NCBI GenBank assembly: GCA_022774865.1
Contig: JALFLH010000030.1
Location: 1-32,865, forward strand
Direction of reading: 5' to 3'
Length of the DNA stretch: 32,865 bases
Source of the DNA: Clostridiales bacterium
GTDB lineage: Bacteria > Bacillota > Clostridia > Oscillospirales > Oscillospiraceae
In this document: piece after piece, positions 1-7,921 of the stretch
How the letters are laid out: the number at the start of each line of letters is the position of its first letter
Numbering within the stretch: the first letter of the stretch is position 1
Program-made: the position numbers and the translations under genes
The notes under the pieces: model-generated
The model's database searches: none
What the model saw: the letters and a program-made list of their open reading frames with translations, nothing else
What the model was told of the DNA's origin: nothing

Positions 1-63
1 CGGGAATCGAACCCATGTTACCGCCGTGAAAGGGCGGTGTCTTAACCGCTTGACCAACGGGCC
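1..63 (-). tRNA. tRNA-Glu (anticodon TTC), 3' end cut by window edge
   Basis: Read on the minus strand the gene begins at 63. It has a five-pair anticodon stem (CCGCC/GGCGG) closing the loop CTTTCAC, giving anticodon TTC at 30..28, and a T-arm with GGTTCGATTCC. The last part of the acceptor stem and the CCA lie outside the window. Its first base directly follows the encoded CCA of the upstream tRNA-Met, so the two must be separated by processing with no spacer. It decodes glutamate codons; tRNA-Glu is also the donor for tetrapyrrole synthesis in this type of organism. Confidence 0.95.
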
Positions 64-139
64 TGGTAGCGGCAATCTGATTCGAACAGATGACATACCG
101 GGTATGAACCGGCTACTCTACCAACTGAGTTATGCCGCC
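64..139 (-). tRNA. tRNA-Met (anticodon CAT), elongator type
   Basis: This is a complete 76-nt cloverleaf on the minus strand. The acceptor stem GGCGGCA pairs with TGCCGCT (one G-U at 1-72), the D-loop contains AGTTGGTAG, the anticodon loop is TTCATAC with CAT, and the T-loop is TTCGAAT. The discriminator is A and CCA is encoded. The 1-72 pair is G-U rather than the unpaired C-A of initiator tRNA, which argues for elongator Met. A tRNA-Ile2 (lysidine-modified CAT) is the alternative, less likely from the overall sequence. It is the first gene of a Met-Glu tRNA transcript. Confidence 0.92.
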
Positions 140-183
140 ATATGTGGTCAAAGGATTTCGGCACCGCCGAAATCAGCTTCCTT

Positions 184-212
184 ATTATATCCACAGGTTG
201 GCAAAATGTCAA
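184..212 (-). promoter_or_regulatory. Consensus promoter for the tRNA operon
   Basis: On the minus strand TTGACA (212..207) is followed by exactly 17 bases and TATAAT (189..184), a perfect housekeeping-sigma promoter. The expected start is near 177. The transcript would open with a perfect 9-bp hairpin with a 3-base loop (174..154) and reach tRNA-Met at 139. Such strength is typical for stable RNA genes. Confidence 0.92.
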
Positions 213-270
213 GGAAATTTTCTGGATTTTTTTAAAAAATTTTGGCGATACTGGTTTTGGGGTGTTTTCC

Positions 271-669
271 ATGAGAATTTGGAGAAAATGTGTACTTTTT
301 TATCTGGGCGGGTGCGCTTATTTGACACTGGAGCTGCTTTGGCGGGGCTGGAGCCACGGCAGTATGTTCCTGGCGGGCGGAACCTGTTTCCTGCTCATCG
401 GCCATCTGGAGGAGGTAGACCGGCCGCTGCCGCTTCCCATCCGGATGGTTGTGGGCGCGGGTATTGTAACCGCGGTGGAGCTGGGTGCCGGGCTGCTGGT
501 GAACCGGGATTACCGGGTCTGGGATTACCGCAATCAGCCCGGGAATTTTCTGGGACAGATCTGTCCGGTGTACAGCCTGCTCTGGCTCCCGGTGTCGCTG
601 CTGGCGATTGGACTCTATCATTTCTTCAGCGGTAAACTGGACAGGAAAGCCGCCGGAAGGGATGGATAA
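271..669 (+). CDS. CmpB-type putative ABC transporter permease (PF06541-like membrane protein)
   Basis: This 132-residue protein has about four hydrophobic stretches and a short loop carrying NRDYRVWDYRNQPGNFLGQI, followed by CPVYSLLW. That loop matches the signature (N..WDY...P.N..G.I) of the family annotated as putative ABC-transporter type IV / CmpB. No biochemical role is established for the family, and no ATPase partner is adjacent. The ATG at 271 is preferred because it starts directly at a basic residue followed by the first membrane helix; a GGGG stretch lies about 8 bases upstream, a weak ribosome site. The longer upstream reading frame would run back through the tRNA promoter region, so it is not used. 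Function stays unknown. Confidence 0.75.
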   Translation: MRIWRKCVLFYLGGCAYLTLELLWRGWSHGSMFLAGGTCFLLIGHLEEVDRPLPLPIRMVVGAGIVTAVELGAGLLVNRDYRVWDYRNQPGNFLGQICPVYSLLWLPVSLLAIGLYHFFSGKLDRKAAGRDG

Positions 670-758
670 CACTCCGCTTTTTCCGGCCGACAGACCCCAT
701 TCCCCTTGTATTTTCCGGGGTTCTGCGTTACCATAAAGAAAAAGGCAGGTGACTGCGG

Positions 759-1631
759 ATGAAAAAACGGAGAAAATGGATGATTGTGGTTCTGATTCTG
801 CTCTGCGCCGGACTATTGACGGGCGCGGAAATAGTGCGATCGGCCTGCTGTCTGACGGTTTCCCATTATGCGTTGCGGTCGGGCAAGGTGACACGGCAAT
901 TGCGGGTGCTTCAGCTTTCCGATCTGCACAACGCTCAACACGGAAGTGAAAACCGGCGCCTTTTGCGCCTTGCGGCGGAGCAGGCGCCGGATCTGATTCT
1001 CTTCACCGGTGATCTGGTAACGGGCACCGACCCGGATACCGGCGTGGCCGTGTCGCTGCTGGAACGTCTGACGGATATCGCGCCGGTATACGTCTCTCTG
1101 GGCAACCACGAACGGATGTACATGAATCGCTATGAAACCGATCTGACCGCGCTTTTTGAAAAGACCGGCGCACACGTGCTGGAATATGAATATGAGGACA
1201 TCCTGATCCGTGGACAGGCGCTGCGCATCGGCGGAATCAGCGGCTATGGGCTGGCGGAAATCTACCTTCAAACCGGGGAAGCCCGGGAGCCAGAATGTGC
1301 CTTCCTCCGGGAATTTCAGGATACGTCCCGGTGCACGCTGCTGATGGCGCACATCCCCGCAGGATGGCTGCGCAGCCGGGGACTGGAGGAATGGAACATC
1401 GATCTGGTATTCTCCGGCCATGCCCATGGGGGACAGGTGGTTCTTCCTCTGATCGGCGGGGTGTATGCGCCGGACATGGGCTTTTTCCCCGGGCGGCTGG
1501 AAGGACTCTTCCCGGCCGAAAACGGAAGCAAGGCGCTGGTGCTGTCCAGCGGACTTGGCAATACGGAGATGATTCCCCGCTTCGGCAATCCGCCCCAGAT
1601 ACTGGTGCTGGACATTCTCCCCACGGAATAA
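759..1631 (+). CDS. Membrane-anchored calcineurin-like metallophosphoesterase (YkuE/YaeI type)
   Basis: The 290-residue protein has a basic N-terminus and one membrane helix (about residues 7-28). A metallophosphoesterase domain follows with the five metal-binding blocks in order: SDLH (D55, H57), FTGDLV (D85), GNHE (N116, H117), LMAHIP and FSGHAHGG. The family hydrolyses phosphomonoesters or diesters using two metal ions. YkuE/YaeI-like members with an N-terminal anchor act at the membrane and include lipid-directed enzymes such as UDP-diacylglucosamine or lipid phosphodiesterases. The substrate here cannot be told. AGGTGA lies upstream of the ATG at 759. The gene ends in a hairpin terminator at 1636-1660. 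Confidence 0.88.
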   Translation: MKKRRKWMIVVLILLCAGLLTGAEIVRSACCLTVSHYALRSGKVTRQLRVLQLSDLHNAQHGSENRRLLRLAAEQAPDLILFTGDLVTGTDPDTGVAVSLLERLTDIAPVYVSLGNHERMYMNRYETDLTALFEKTGAHVLEYEYEDILIRGQALRIGGISGYGLAEIYLQTGEAREPECAFLREFQDTSRCTLLMAHIPAGWLRSRGLEEWNIDLVFSGHAHGGQVVLPLIGGVYAPDMGFFPGRLEGLFPAENGSKALVLSSGLGNTEMIPRFGNPPQILVLDILPTE

Positions 1632-1635
1632 AAAA

Positions 1636-1660
1636 CCGCAGGCTTTTCACAAGTCTGCGG
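1636..1660. terminator. Bidirectional intrinsic terminator between convergent genes
   Basis: A ten-base-pair stem (CCGCAGGCTT with AAGTCTGCGG, one G-T pair) encloses a five-base loop. It is preceded by AAAAA, which gives a T run on the minus strand, and is followed by TTCTATT. It sits between convergent genes ending at 1631 (+) and 1684 (-) and should stop both, better on the minus strand. Confidence 0.85.
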
Positions 1661-1683
1661 TTCTATTGCGACGGTACCGCGGC

Positions 1684-2319
1684 TCAGCCGCGGGCGTTGA
1701 AATCGGCGTTGATGGCGTTCATGGCACCGGTCAGCCGGTGCACATACACAAACGGCCCTACCAGAATCAGGCTGCCCAGCATTTCCCATAGCCAGAAGTC
1801 CCGGGCGCCGAAAGCCCGGTCAATTCCCCGCCGCCGCAGTTCCAGCCCCACCCGGCGGCTGAACCGGTGGAACCAGACCAACGGATAAATGCCGAGGGTG
1901 AGGGGTACGAGCCACAGCATGGCAAAATAGGGCATGGTGCGCGCACCATCGGAGCGGCTGGCGGCCAGATTCAGTTCCGTCACCATCCGGCTCCAGATCA
2001 CCAGCGGATAGATGCCCAGCGTGACCATGCCCAGGAACACCATTTTGGTCAGACTGCGGCGGGTGGGGAGCTGAATGCGGGGCGTGTCGGACACGGAAGG
2101 TTCGTCAGATATCTCCGGTTCTTCCGGCGCGTCCTGCAGCAGCGTGGCTTTCGGCTGAAACGGCTGCCAGGTAAAGGTCTCCCCATCCAGCACCGGCGGC
2201 TGTTCCGGGGCAAAGGCAGGTTCGCCGTCATGCTCCTGCACCGGGATCTGTCTGGTGCCGCAGAAGGGACAGAACCGCGTCCACTTTGATATTTCCGTAC
2301 CACAGTAATCACACTTCAT
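1684..2319 (-). CDS. Zinc-ribbon membrane protein with DUF4234-like domain
   Basis: The 211-residue protein opens with a zinc ribbon made of two CxxC knuckles (CDYCG at residues 3-7 and CPFCG at about 17-21). An acidic, proline-rich linker runs to about residue 85. The C-terminal half has several membrane segments containing two copies of the LGIYPLV motif (GMVTLGIYPLVIW and PLTLGIYPLVWF), typical of the DUF4234-type domain. A strong AAGGAGG precedes the ATG at 2319. The domain's function is not known; such proteins are common in Clostridia and are presumed to sense or organise membrane processes. It is monocistronic and ends at the shared terminator 1636-1660. Confidence 0.78.
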   Translation of the reverse strand: MKCDYCGTEISKWTRFCPFCGTRQIPVQEHDGEPAFAPEQPPVLDGETFTWQPFQPKATLLQDAPEEPEISDEPSVSDTPRIQLPTRRSLTKMVFLGMVTLGIYPLVIWSRMVTELNLAASRSDGARTMPYFAMLWLVPLTLGIYPLVWFHRFSRRVGLELRRRGIDRAFGARDFWLWEMLGSLILVGPFVYVHRLTGAMNAINADFNARG

Positions 2320-2461
2320 CTGAATTCCTCCTTTATTCCGCCGCTGGGTCCGTGCCGCGTGGGCCAGGGAATCAGTTTCATTTTACCATCTTTCTCCCAA
2401 AAGAAAAGGGATAATTGTGGGAATTTTCTGATTCCGGGAAAATATTTTCCGGGCGTGGGGG

Positions 2462-2491
2462 TTGCGCCTTACCGGATCAATATGCTATAAT
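2462..2491 (+). promoter_or_regulatory. Extended -10 promoter of the exopolysaccharide operon
   Basis: TGCTATAAT (2483-2491) is an extended -10 element with a perfect TATAAT, and TTGCGC (2462-2467) lies 18 bases upstream as a weak -35. It lies about 50 bases before the TTG start of the phosphatase gene. The 2320-2461 stretch holds only the divergent gene's leader and shows nothing else clear. Confidence 0.7.
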
Positions 2492-2539
2492 AAAAAATCA
2501 AAATATCGTATCGTAACGCGTCACACAGGAGGTGCCCCT

Positions 2540-3286
2540 TTGGTCGACATTCATTGCCATATTCTACCCGGCTTTGACGACGGTTCGCCGGATATCGACG
2601 AATCGCTGGCCATGGCGCGCATGGCGGCGTCCTCCGGCGTGACCGCCATTGTAGCCACGCCCCATTTCCCCGGCGAGGCAGCCTCCCTGCAGCGGCTGGA
2701 TGCACTGGTGGGAAAATACGGCCAGCTTGTCCGGGCGGTTGAACAGGCCGGACTACCACTCAAGCTCTATCCGGGCGCGGAGATTCTCTGCCTGCCCGAA
2801 ACCCCCCGCCTGGCTGCCCGGCAGGCGCTTCCCACCATCGGGAACACCAGCTATCTTCTTGCCGAATTCTATTTTAATGAGTCCGCCGGCTATATGAGCC
2901 AGATGCTCGACGCACTGGCAGAGGCAGGCTATCACCCGGTGGTGGCGCACCCGGAGCGCTACAGAGCGGTACAGCTCGACCCCGGACTGGCGGAACAGTG
3001 GTTTCTTCAGGGCTACATTCTCCAACTCAACAAGGGCAGCGTGCTGGGCGCTTTCGGCGCCCGGGTTCAGCAGACGGCCACCCGGATTCTGGACGGGGGA
3101 TATGCCCACCTGATTGCCAGCGACGCGCACGGCTCCGTCAGGCGAACCCCTCACATTGGAGCGCTGCGGCAATGGATGGAAGGCCGGGTTGAACCGGCCT
3201 ATGCCCAGGTTCTGCTGGAGCGGAACCCGGCCCGGCTGGTAGAGGGACGCCCCATGGTGCCGCCTGACGCCAGCGCCGGACGCTGA
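2540..3286 (+). CDS. cpsB: CpsB/CapC-type protein tyrosine phosphatase (PHP family)
   Basis: This PHP-domain phosphatase has HCH near the N-terminus (DIHCHILPGFDDGS), then ATPHF, PGAEI, VVAHPERY and LIASDAHGS, which supply the metal-binding His/Asp/Glu residues of the CpsB/YwqE group. These enzymes remove phosphate from the tyrosine-rich tails of BY-kinases and so tune capsule or exopolysaccharide assembly. Two such kinases lie downstream in the same operon. I start it at TTG 2540, because AGGAGG (2527-2532) sits seven bases before it, giving 248 residues. An upstream in-frame ATG would begin inside the promoter. The role is well supported by both motifs and context. Confidence 0.9.
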   Translation: MVDIHCHILPGFDDGSPDIDESLAMARMAASSGVTAIVATPHFPGEAASLQRLDALVGKYGQLVRAVEQAGLPLKLYPGAEILCLPETPRLAARQALPTIGNTSYLLAEFYFNESAGYMSQMLDALAEAGYHPVVAHPERYRAVQLDPGLAEQWFLQGYILQLNKGSVLGAFGARVQQTATRILDGGYAHLIASDAHGSVRRTPHIGALRQWMEGRVEPAYAQVLLERNPARLVEGRPMVPPDASAGR

Positions 3287-3320
3287 ATGAAACTTACAAG
3301 CAATTGGTTAGGGAGCTGCT

Positions 3321-4130
3321 ATGAGAACTGTTAAAATCCTATTGATCATCGTCTTACTTGCGGTGTCCGTTCTGTACGGAATAACCACCGTCTCTGAAAA
3401 ATTCACCGGGGCTCATGTGCCGCCCACGCTCAAATGCGACACGGATACGCTGGAGGTATCCGTTCACGATGATATAAGCACCTATCTGACCGGCGTCACC
3501 GCCAGCGACCAGCAGGACGGCGACCTGACCGGGAATATCTACATCTCCGGCGTTTCCAAGCTCATTTCCGCCGGCACTGCCAAGGTAACCTATCTGGTCT
3601 TTGACAGCGACCACAATATGGCATCGCTGACCCGGTTCCTTCACTACACAGACTACCGTTCCCCCCGCTTTTCCATCAAGGAGCCGCTGGTCTACGGCCA
3701 GAACGAATCCATCGCGCTGCTGGATCGGATTCAGGCCACCGATGTGATTGATGGGGACATCACCGACTCCATCCGCGTCTCGATGTTGAGTGCCGCCGCC
3801 GATGCCGAAACCTACACCGTTACGTTGCAGGTAACCAACTCCATGGGCGACACGGCCCGGATTGATCTGCCGGTGATCCAATATGCCGGCACGTCCGGCC
3901 GCCCCACGGTGAAGCTCAGCGCCTACCTGATTTATCTGTCCCAGGGCAGCAGCTTCAACGCCCAGGACTATCTGACCGCCGTGGAAATCCCGGATGGGAT
4001 GGGCAAAAAAACTGACGTTCAGATCACCGGTTCGGTGGATACCGAGACGCCGGGAACCTACACCGTTCGCTACACTTACCCCTATAATGGCACCTCCGGC
4101 AGCTCCGTGCTGACGGTCGTGGTTGAATAA
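3321..4130 (+). CDS. Membrane-anchored protein with tandem bacterial Ig-like (DUF5011-type) domains
   Basis: The 269-residue protein has a basic start and one membrane helix (about residues 4-24) without a lipobox. Three beta-rich repeats follow, at about 40-105, 110-185 and 190-269. The first two carry the DUF5011 hallmark, an Asp-rich turn before a strand (SDQQDGDLTGNI, TDVIDGDITDSI). It is predicted to sit on the outer face of the membrane. It lies between the phosphatase and the first BY-kinase and its stop overlaps the region of the next gene's ribosome site, so it is co-translated with them. It may present an adhesion or polymer-guiding module to the polysaccharide export machine; that role is inference. 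Confidence 0.72.
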   Translation: MRTVKILLIIVLLAVSVLYGITTVSEKFTGAHVPPTLKCDTDTLEVSVHDDISTYLTGVTASDQQDGDLTGNIYISGVSKLISAGTAKVTYLVFDSDHNMASLTRFLHYTDYRSPRFSIKEPLVYGQNESIALLDRIQATDVIDGDITDSIRVSMLSAAADAETYTVTLQVTNSMGDTARIDLPVIQYAGTSGRPTVKLSAYLIYLSQGSSFNAQDYLTAVEIPDGMGKKTDVQITGSVDTETPGTYTVRYTYPYNGTSGSSVLTVVVE

Positions 4131-4143
4131 GGAGGGCGGAATC

Positions 4144-5589
4144 TTGAAAACCAACATTCAGTTATCCCATATTTCAACCACCTGCCTGCTGCGGATGCTG
4201 CTGCGGAATCTGTGGATGATTCTGGCAACCGCGCTGATCTTTTCCATGTGCACCTCGCTGTATCTGAGCTGGATCTTTGTACCGAAATACCAGGCCACCA
4301 TGACCTATGCGGTGACATCGCGGCGGACTTCCTACGCGACCTCCGGCAACCAGAGCGCCACCCGGGAGGTAGCTGCGGTGCTTACCGAAATGCTGGAGAC
4401 CGACATGGTGGCAGATAACATCCGCGCCCATTCACCGGAACTGGAAGATTTCAACGGAACCATCACGGCCTCTCAGGTGGGCGAGAGTAATATGATCGTC
4501 GTCAACTCGGTGGCCGATACGCCGGAGAAAGCCTTTTTGTCCATCTGCGCGGTGGAGGACAACTTCCCCATCATCGTGGGCTATCTGTCCAACAGCAGTG
4601 TGGTGCAGGTCATCCGCAACCCTTCCGTCTCCTCCGCCCCGGTCAATCAGGTGAATACCCGCCAGACCACCCGGACTGCCGCGCTGGTCGGTGCGCTGGG
4701 CATGGCCGCCCTGCTGTGCTGGTTCTCCATCAGCCGGGAGACGGTGCAGACCACAACCGGAGCCCGGCATCTGCTGGATGCGCACATCATCTCCATTGTC
4801 AACCGCGTGCCCAGAAAATGGACCTTCCGCTCTCTGCTGCATCCCAGCGACACGCCTCTGCAGGTGTTTTCCCCCACCACCAGCTTCAGCTTCAACGAGC
4901 AGATCAACGCTATCTGCACCCACATGGAGCAGGAAGCCAGCACCAGCGGACGGAAGATCTTCATGATCACCGGCGTGGGCGAAAATGAGGGCAAATCCAC
5001 CATCTCCGGCAATGTGGCAGCCGCCCTGGCCATGATGGGAAAGAAAGTCGCCGTTCTGGACTGTGATCTGCGCAATCCCAGCCTGAACCGGTTCTTCGGC
5101 GGAAAGTATGTTTCCCCCATGCCGCTGAACAAACTGCTGGGTTTACCCTTTTCCAAGGAAAACCTGCTGCAGTGCATGATGCGCCACGAGCAGCTTGGCC
5201 TGTATATGCTGTTCGCCACACAGCCGGATCGCCGCTGCACCGAACTGCTCACCAGCCAAACCATGGACGCGCTGCTCAATCAGCTCCGTATTTTTGACTA
5301 TGTCATTCTGGATACGCCCCCCATGGGTTACTTCACCGACACCGAGGCGCTGATGGATCGGGTGGACGCTTCCATGCTGGTAGTGCGTCAGGACTACACC
5401 CCTGCCTGCGACATCAATGACGCGGCAGATCTGCTGCGTCATGCCAGATCCCATTTTATGGGGGTTGTCCTCAATGATATGACTTACTCCCTGACCGAGG
5501 GGCACCGCTCCGGTTATGGGTACGGCTACGGCGCCCATGGCTACGGCGCCTACGGATACGGCAAAAGTTCCGGCCGCAAACACGAATGA
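4144..5589 (+). CDS. BY-kinase: Wzz-like chain-length domain fused to CpsD-type tyrosine kinase, copy 1
   Basis: The protein has an N-terminal membrane helix, an extracytoplasmic Wzz-like segment and a second helix (AALVGALGMAALLCWF). A P-loop kinase domain follows with Walker A (GENEGKST), Walker A' (VAVLDCDLRNP) and Walker B (YVILDTPP). The C-terminus is a Gly-Tyr tail with about seven tyrosines, the usual autophosphorylation cluster. Family members control polymerisation and export of capsule or exopolysaccharide. I prefer TTG 4144, since AGGAGG (4130-4135) lies eight bases ahead, over a TTG at 4123; this gives 481 residues. Firmicutes usually split adaptor (CpsC) and kinase (CpsD); here they are fused as in Wzc. 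The stop overlaps the next reading frame. Confidence 0.9.
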   Translation: MKTNIQLSHISTTCLLRMLLRNLWMILATALIFSMCTSLYLSWIFVPKYQATMTYAVTSRRTSYATSGNQSATREVAAVLTEMLETDMVADNIRAHSPELEDFNGTITASQVGESNMIVVNSVADTPEKAFLSICAVEDNFPIIVGYLSNSSVVQVIRNPSVSSAPVNQVNTRQTTRTAALVGALGMAALLCWFSISRETVQTTTGARHLLDAHIISIVNRVPRKWTFRSLLHPSDTPLQVFSPTTSFSFNEQINAICTHMEQEASTSGRKIFMITGVGENEGKSTISGNVAAALAMMGKKVAVLDCDLRNPSLNRFFGGKYVSPMPLNKLLGLPFSKENLLQCMMRHEQLGLYMLFATQPDRRCTELLTSQTMDALLNQLRIFDYVILDTPPMGYFTDTEALMDRVDASMLVVRQDYTPACDINDAADLLRHARSHFMGVVLNDMTYSLTEGHRSGYGYGYGAHGYGAYGYGKSSGRKHE

Positions 5590-5606
5590 GAAAGGAAGAT
5601 GAACCA

Positions 5607-7067
5607 ATGGATTCCCATGAGAACAACACCCCCGCGCCCATTGATCTTCTTGCCATTCTGAGGCGGTTCTGGAAAGCACTGAAAAAGCTGTGGCTGCTCA
5701 TTTTGCTGCTGGCCATTCTGTTCGGGGCATTTGGCTATATCAACGCCCGGCGCAGCTTTGTCCCCCGGTACGAATGCAAAGCCATTCTCTCCGTCGGTTC
5801 CGGCTATTCCATGGACGACATCTTTTCCAGCGACTTCTACTACGACAGCATGACTGCCCAGCAGATTGCCTCCTCGTTTCCCGATGTGCTGAATACGGAA
5901 TATATGCGCGATCTGGTCTGCACCAAGCTGGGAACCAGCGGCATCAACGGTTCCATCAAGGCGTCGGCCATCGCCAACACCAATATGCTTCAGTTGACGG
6001 TGCGAAGCGCCAACGCGCAGGCGGCATATGATATTCTGATGGCGGTCATTGAGTGCTATCCCCAGGCTGCCGTATACATGGTGGACAACCCTATCATCTA
6101 TGTGCGGGAGGAGCCCTCCGTCCCCACCACCCCCATCAACACCTTCTCCGCCCGCAGCGCGGTTCTGCGGGGCGCGGCAAAAGGCTTTCTGCTTGGAATG
6201 GCAATCACGGTTGTCTTTGCGCTGCTGACCCAGACTGTGGTCAACGCGGACGAATTGAAAAAAATTATCAATCTTCCAATTTTGGCATCGTTTCCGCTGA
6301 TTTCCGTTAAAAGACGCAGAAAAAGTGCCCAGACCTTCCTCGCGGCTGGGGATAACCCCGGCATGGAGGAAGCGCTGCGGGGACTGCGCACCAAGGTGAA
6401 AAAGTACCTTGCGGATAAGGACGGAAATGTGGTACTGCTGACCAGCACCATGCCAGGCGAGGGAAAAACCACCGTATCCACCAATCTGGCGCTGTCTCTG
6501 GCGGCGGAAGGCCACCGGGTGGTTCTGGTGGATGCCGACCTGCGCAACCAGAGCATCGGCCGGCTCTTCCGTACCGGGCAGAACGCCGCCGGTTTCATGG
6601 ACTGCCTGCGAAATCCCAGCCTGCCCATCAGCAGAGTGCTGCGGGAAATCCCCGGCTCCAATCTCTGCTATATCTCCGGCTCCAGCACCCAGAAGCGCCA
6701 CTACAGTCTGGACGTAAAAGCCGTGCGCCGGGTCATGGATGCCCTGTCCCGGGAATTTGACTATGTGGTTGTGGACACGCCGCCGTGCGGCATGGTGTCC
6801 GATACCGCTCTGCTGAGCCGGTACGCCACCTGTGTGCTGTATGTGGTTAAAATGGATTACGCCAATAAATCTCAGATTCTGGATTCCGTCACCGGCCTGT
6901 ACCAGCGGGATGTGCCTCTCACCGGCTGCGTCATCAACGGCGCCGCGGCGCGCAGCAGCCGCTATGGCTATGGCTACGGCTATGGCTATGGCTATGGCTA
7001 CGGCAAGAATTATGGCTATGGGAAAAAACATGGCTATGACCACCGAGGTTCCGGTTCTGCCCAGTAA
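5607..7067 (+). CDS. BY-kinase: Wzz-like chain-length domain fused to CpsD-type tyrosine kinase, copy 2
   Basis: This second fused kinase has the same plan. A membrane helix (LWLLILLLAILFGAFGY) is followed by a Wzz-like domain, a second helix (GFLLGMAITVVFALL), and the kinase motifs TMPGEGKTT (Walker A), VVLVDADLRN (A') and YVVVDTPP (B). The tail holds about eleven tyrosines in Tyr-Gly repeats. ATG 5607 is chosen because AAGGAAG stands eight bases upstream; the in-frame ATG at 5586, which overlaps the previous stop, has no ribosome site. The length is then 486 residues. It is clearly homologous to the preceding gene but diverged, so an old duplication. The two may phosphorylate each other. 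The operon ends at the terminator 7073-7120. Confidence 0.9.
   Translation: MDSHENNTPAPIDLLAILRRFWKALKKLWLLILLLAILFGAFGYINARRSFVPRYECKAILSVGSGYSMDDIFSSDFYYDSMTAQQIASSFPDVLNTEYMRDLVCTKLGTSGINGSIKASAIANTNMLQLTVRSANAQAAYDILMAVIECYPQAAVYMVDNPIIYVREEPSVPTTPINTFSARSAVLRGAAKGFLLGMAITVVFALLTQTVVNADELKKIINLPILASFPLISVKRRRKSAQTFLAAGDNPGMEEALRGLRTKVKKYLADKDGNVVLLTSTMPGEGKTTVSTNLALSLAAEGHRVVLVDADLRNQSIGRLFRTGQNAAGFMDCLRNPSLPISRVLREIPGSNLCYISGSSTQKRHYSLDVKAVRRVMDALSREFDYVVVDTPPCGMVSDTALLSRYATCVLYVVKMDYANKSQILDSVTGLYQRDVPLTGCVINGAAARSSRYGYGYGYGYGYGYGKNYGYGKKHGYDHRGSGSAQ
6963..7004 (+). repeat. In-frame hexanucleotide repeat (TAYGGC)x7 encoding Tyr-Gly
   Basis: Seven consecutive six-base units, TATGGC or TACGGC, encode seven Tyr-Gly pairs in the tail of the second BY-kinase. 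Two further interrupted units follow to 7020. Because the unit is six bases, gain or loss by slippage keeps the frame and changes only the number of phosphorylatable tyrosines. Confidence 0.9.
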
Positions 7068-7072
7068 TCAAA

Positions 7073-7120
7073 AAATCCTCCGTATGGAAGCCATTCCTTT
7101 CCATACGGAGGATTTCTTTT
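7073..7120. terminator. Strong bidirectional terminator
   Basis: A perfect 17-bp stem (7073-7089 with 7099-7115) with a nine-base loop is followed by CTTTTT and preceded by AAAAA. It separates the exopolysaccharide operon (+) from the convergent ABC importer operon (-). The stem core ATCCTCCGTATG recurs in a hairpin at 28508. Confidence 0.92.
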
Positions 7121-7126
7121 TATGCC

Positions 7127-7921
7127 TTATTCCGCGCTCAGCAGAATCCGGTCGTTGTCCAGTCCCTGGCTGCGGAACATCCGAAGCAGATCGTCCACGG
7201 TCAGCCCCTTTCGCTGGGCGGCGTTCAGATCCAGCACAATGCGTCCGTCCGCCATCATGATGGTGCGGTTGCCGAGTGCCAGCGCGGAGGCCAGATTGTG
7301 GGTGATCATCATGCAGGTGATGCGGTTTTCAGCCACGATTTTTTTGGTCAGCTCCAGCACCAGTTCCGCCGTGGCGGGATCCAGAGCGGCGGTGTGTTCG
7401 TCCAGCAACAGCAGCTTGGGCGTGACCAGCGTGGCCATTAACAGCGTCAGCGCCTGACGCTGACCGCCGGACAGCAGCCCCACCGGCTGGTTCATCCGAT
7501 CCTCCAGCCCCAGATTCAGCATGGCAAGCTTCTCCCGGAACTCCTCCTGGTCATGCTTGGAAACCATGGAGAAGGGGGATTTGGTCGGCGTGGCCCGCAG
7601 ATAGGCCAGAGCCAGATTTTCCTCAATGGTCATATGGGGGGCGGTGCCTTTCAATGGATCCTGAAACAGGCGGCCAATCTGTTTGCTGCGCCGGTAGTCC
7701 GGCAGCTTTGTGATATCCCGGCCGTCCAGCGTAATCGTGCCGCTGTCCGGCAGAAAGGTTCCCGCGATGGTGTTGAACAGGGTGGATTTGCCCGCGCCGT
7801 TGGAGCCGAGGATGGTGACGAAATCGCCCGCGTTCAGATGGAGAGACAGATTCTTCAGCGCCTGTTTCTCGTTGACCGTGCCGGGGTGAAAGGTCAGACA
7901 GATGTCGTCCAGCTTCAGCAC
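7127..7921 (-). CDS. ABC importer ATPase, TrpZ-like (amino-acid uptake)
   Basis: The 264-residue ABC ATPase has Walker A GSNGAGKST, the Q-loop region GRLFQDP, signature LLSGGQRQA, Walker B LLLLDEHTAALDP and switch His MITHN. It powers uptake by the adjacent permease and lipoprotein. The LivF-like sequence together with a PF04392-type binding protein and one LivH-like permease matches the TrpXYZ arrangement proposed for tryptophan uptake. Start is GTG 7921 with AAGGAGGG upstream. It overlaps the end of the permease gene by seven bases, so translation is coupled. The Walker B site is followed by His (DEH), a normal variant in this family. Substrate is inferred from the T-box, not from this protein. 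Confidence 0.88.
   Translation of the reverse strand: MLKLDDICLTFHPGTVNEKQALKNLSLHLNAGDFVTILGSNGAGKSTLFNTIAGTFLPDSGTITLDGRDITKLPDYRRSKQIGRLFQDPLKGTAPHMTIEENLALAYLRATPTKSPFSMVSKHDQEEFREKLAMLNLGLEDRMNQPVGLLSGGQRQALTLLMATLVTPKLLLLDEHTAALDPATAELVLELTKKIVAENRITCMMITHNLASALALGNRTIMMADGRIVLDLNAAQRKGLTVDDLLRMFRSQGLDNDRILLSAE

Noticed and set aside
6963..7004. Tandem repeat considered as CRISPR or VNTR outside genes
   Set aside because: Units are six bases, in frame, and encode the kinase tail; there are no spacers.
5550..7043. 497-residue open frame antisense to the second BY-kinase, with a long Ala/Ile/Val repeat
   Set aside because: It mirrors the Tyr-Gly codon repeat; no ribosome site, no recognisable domain, and the plus strand encodes a clear kinase.
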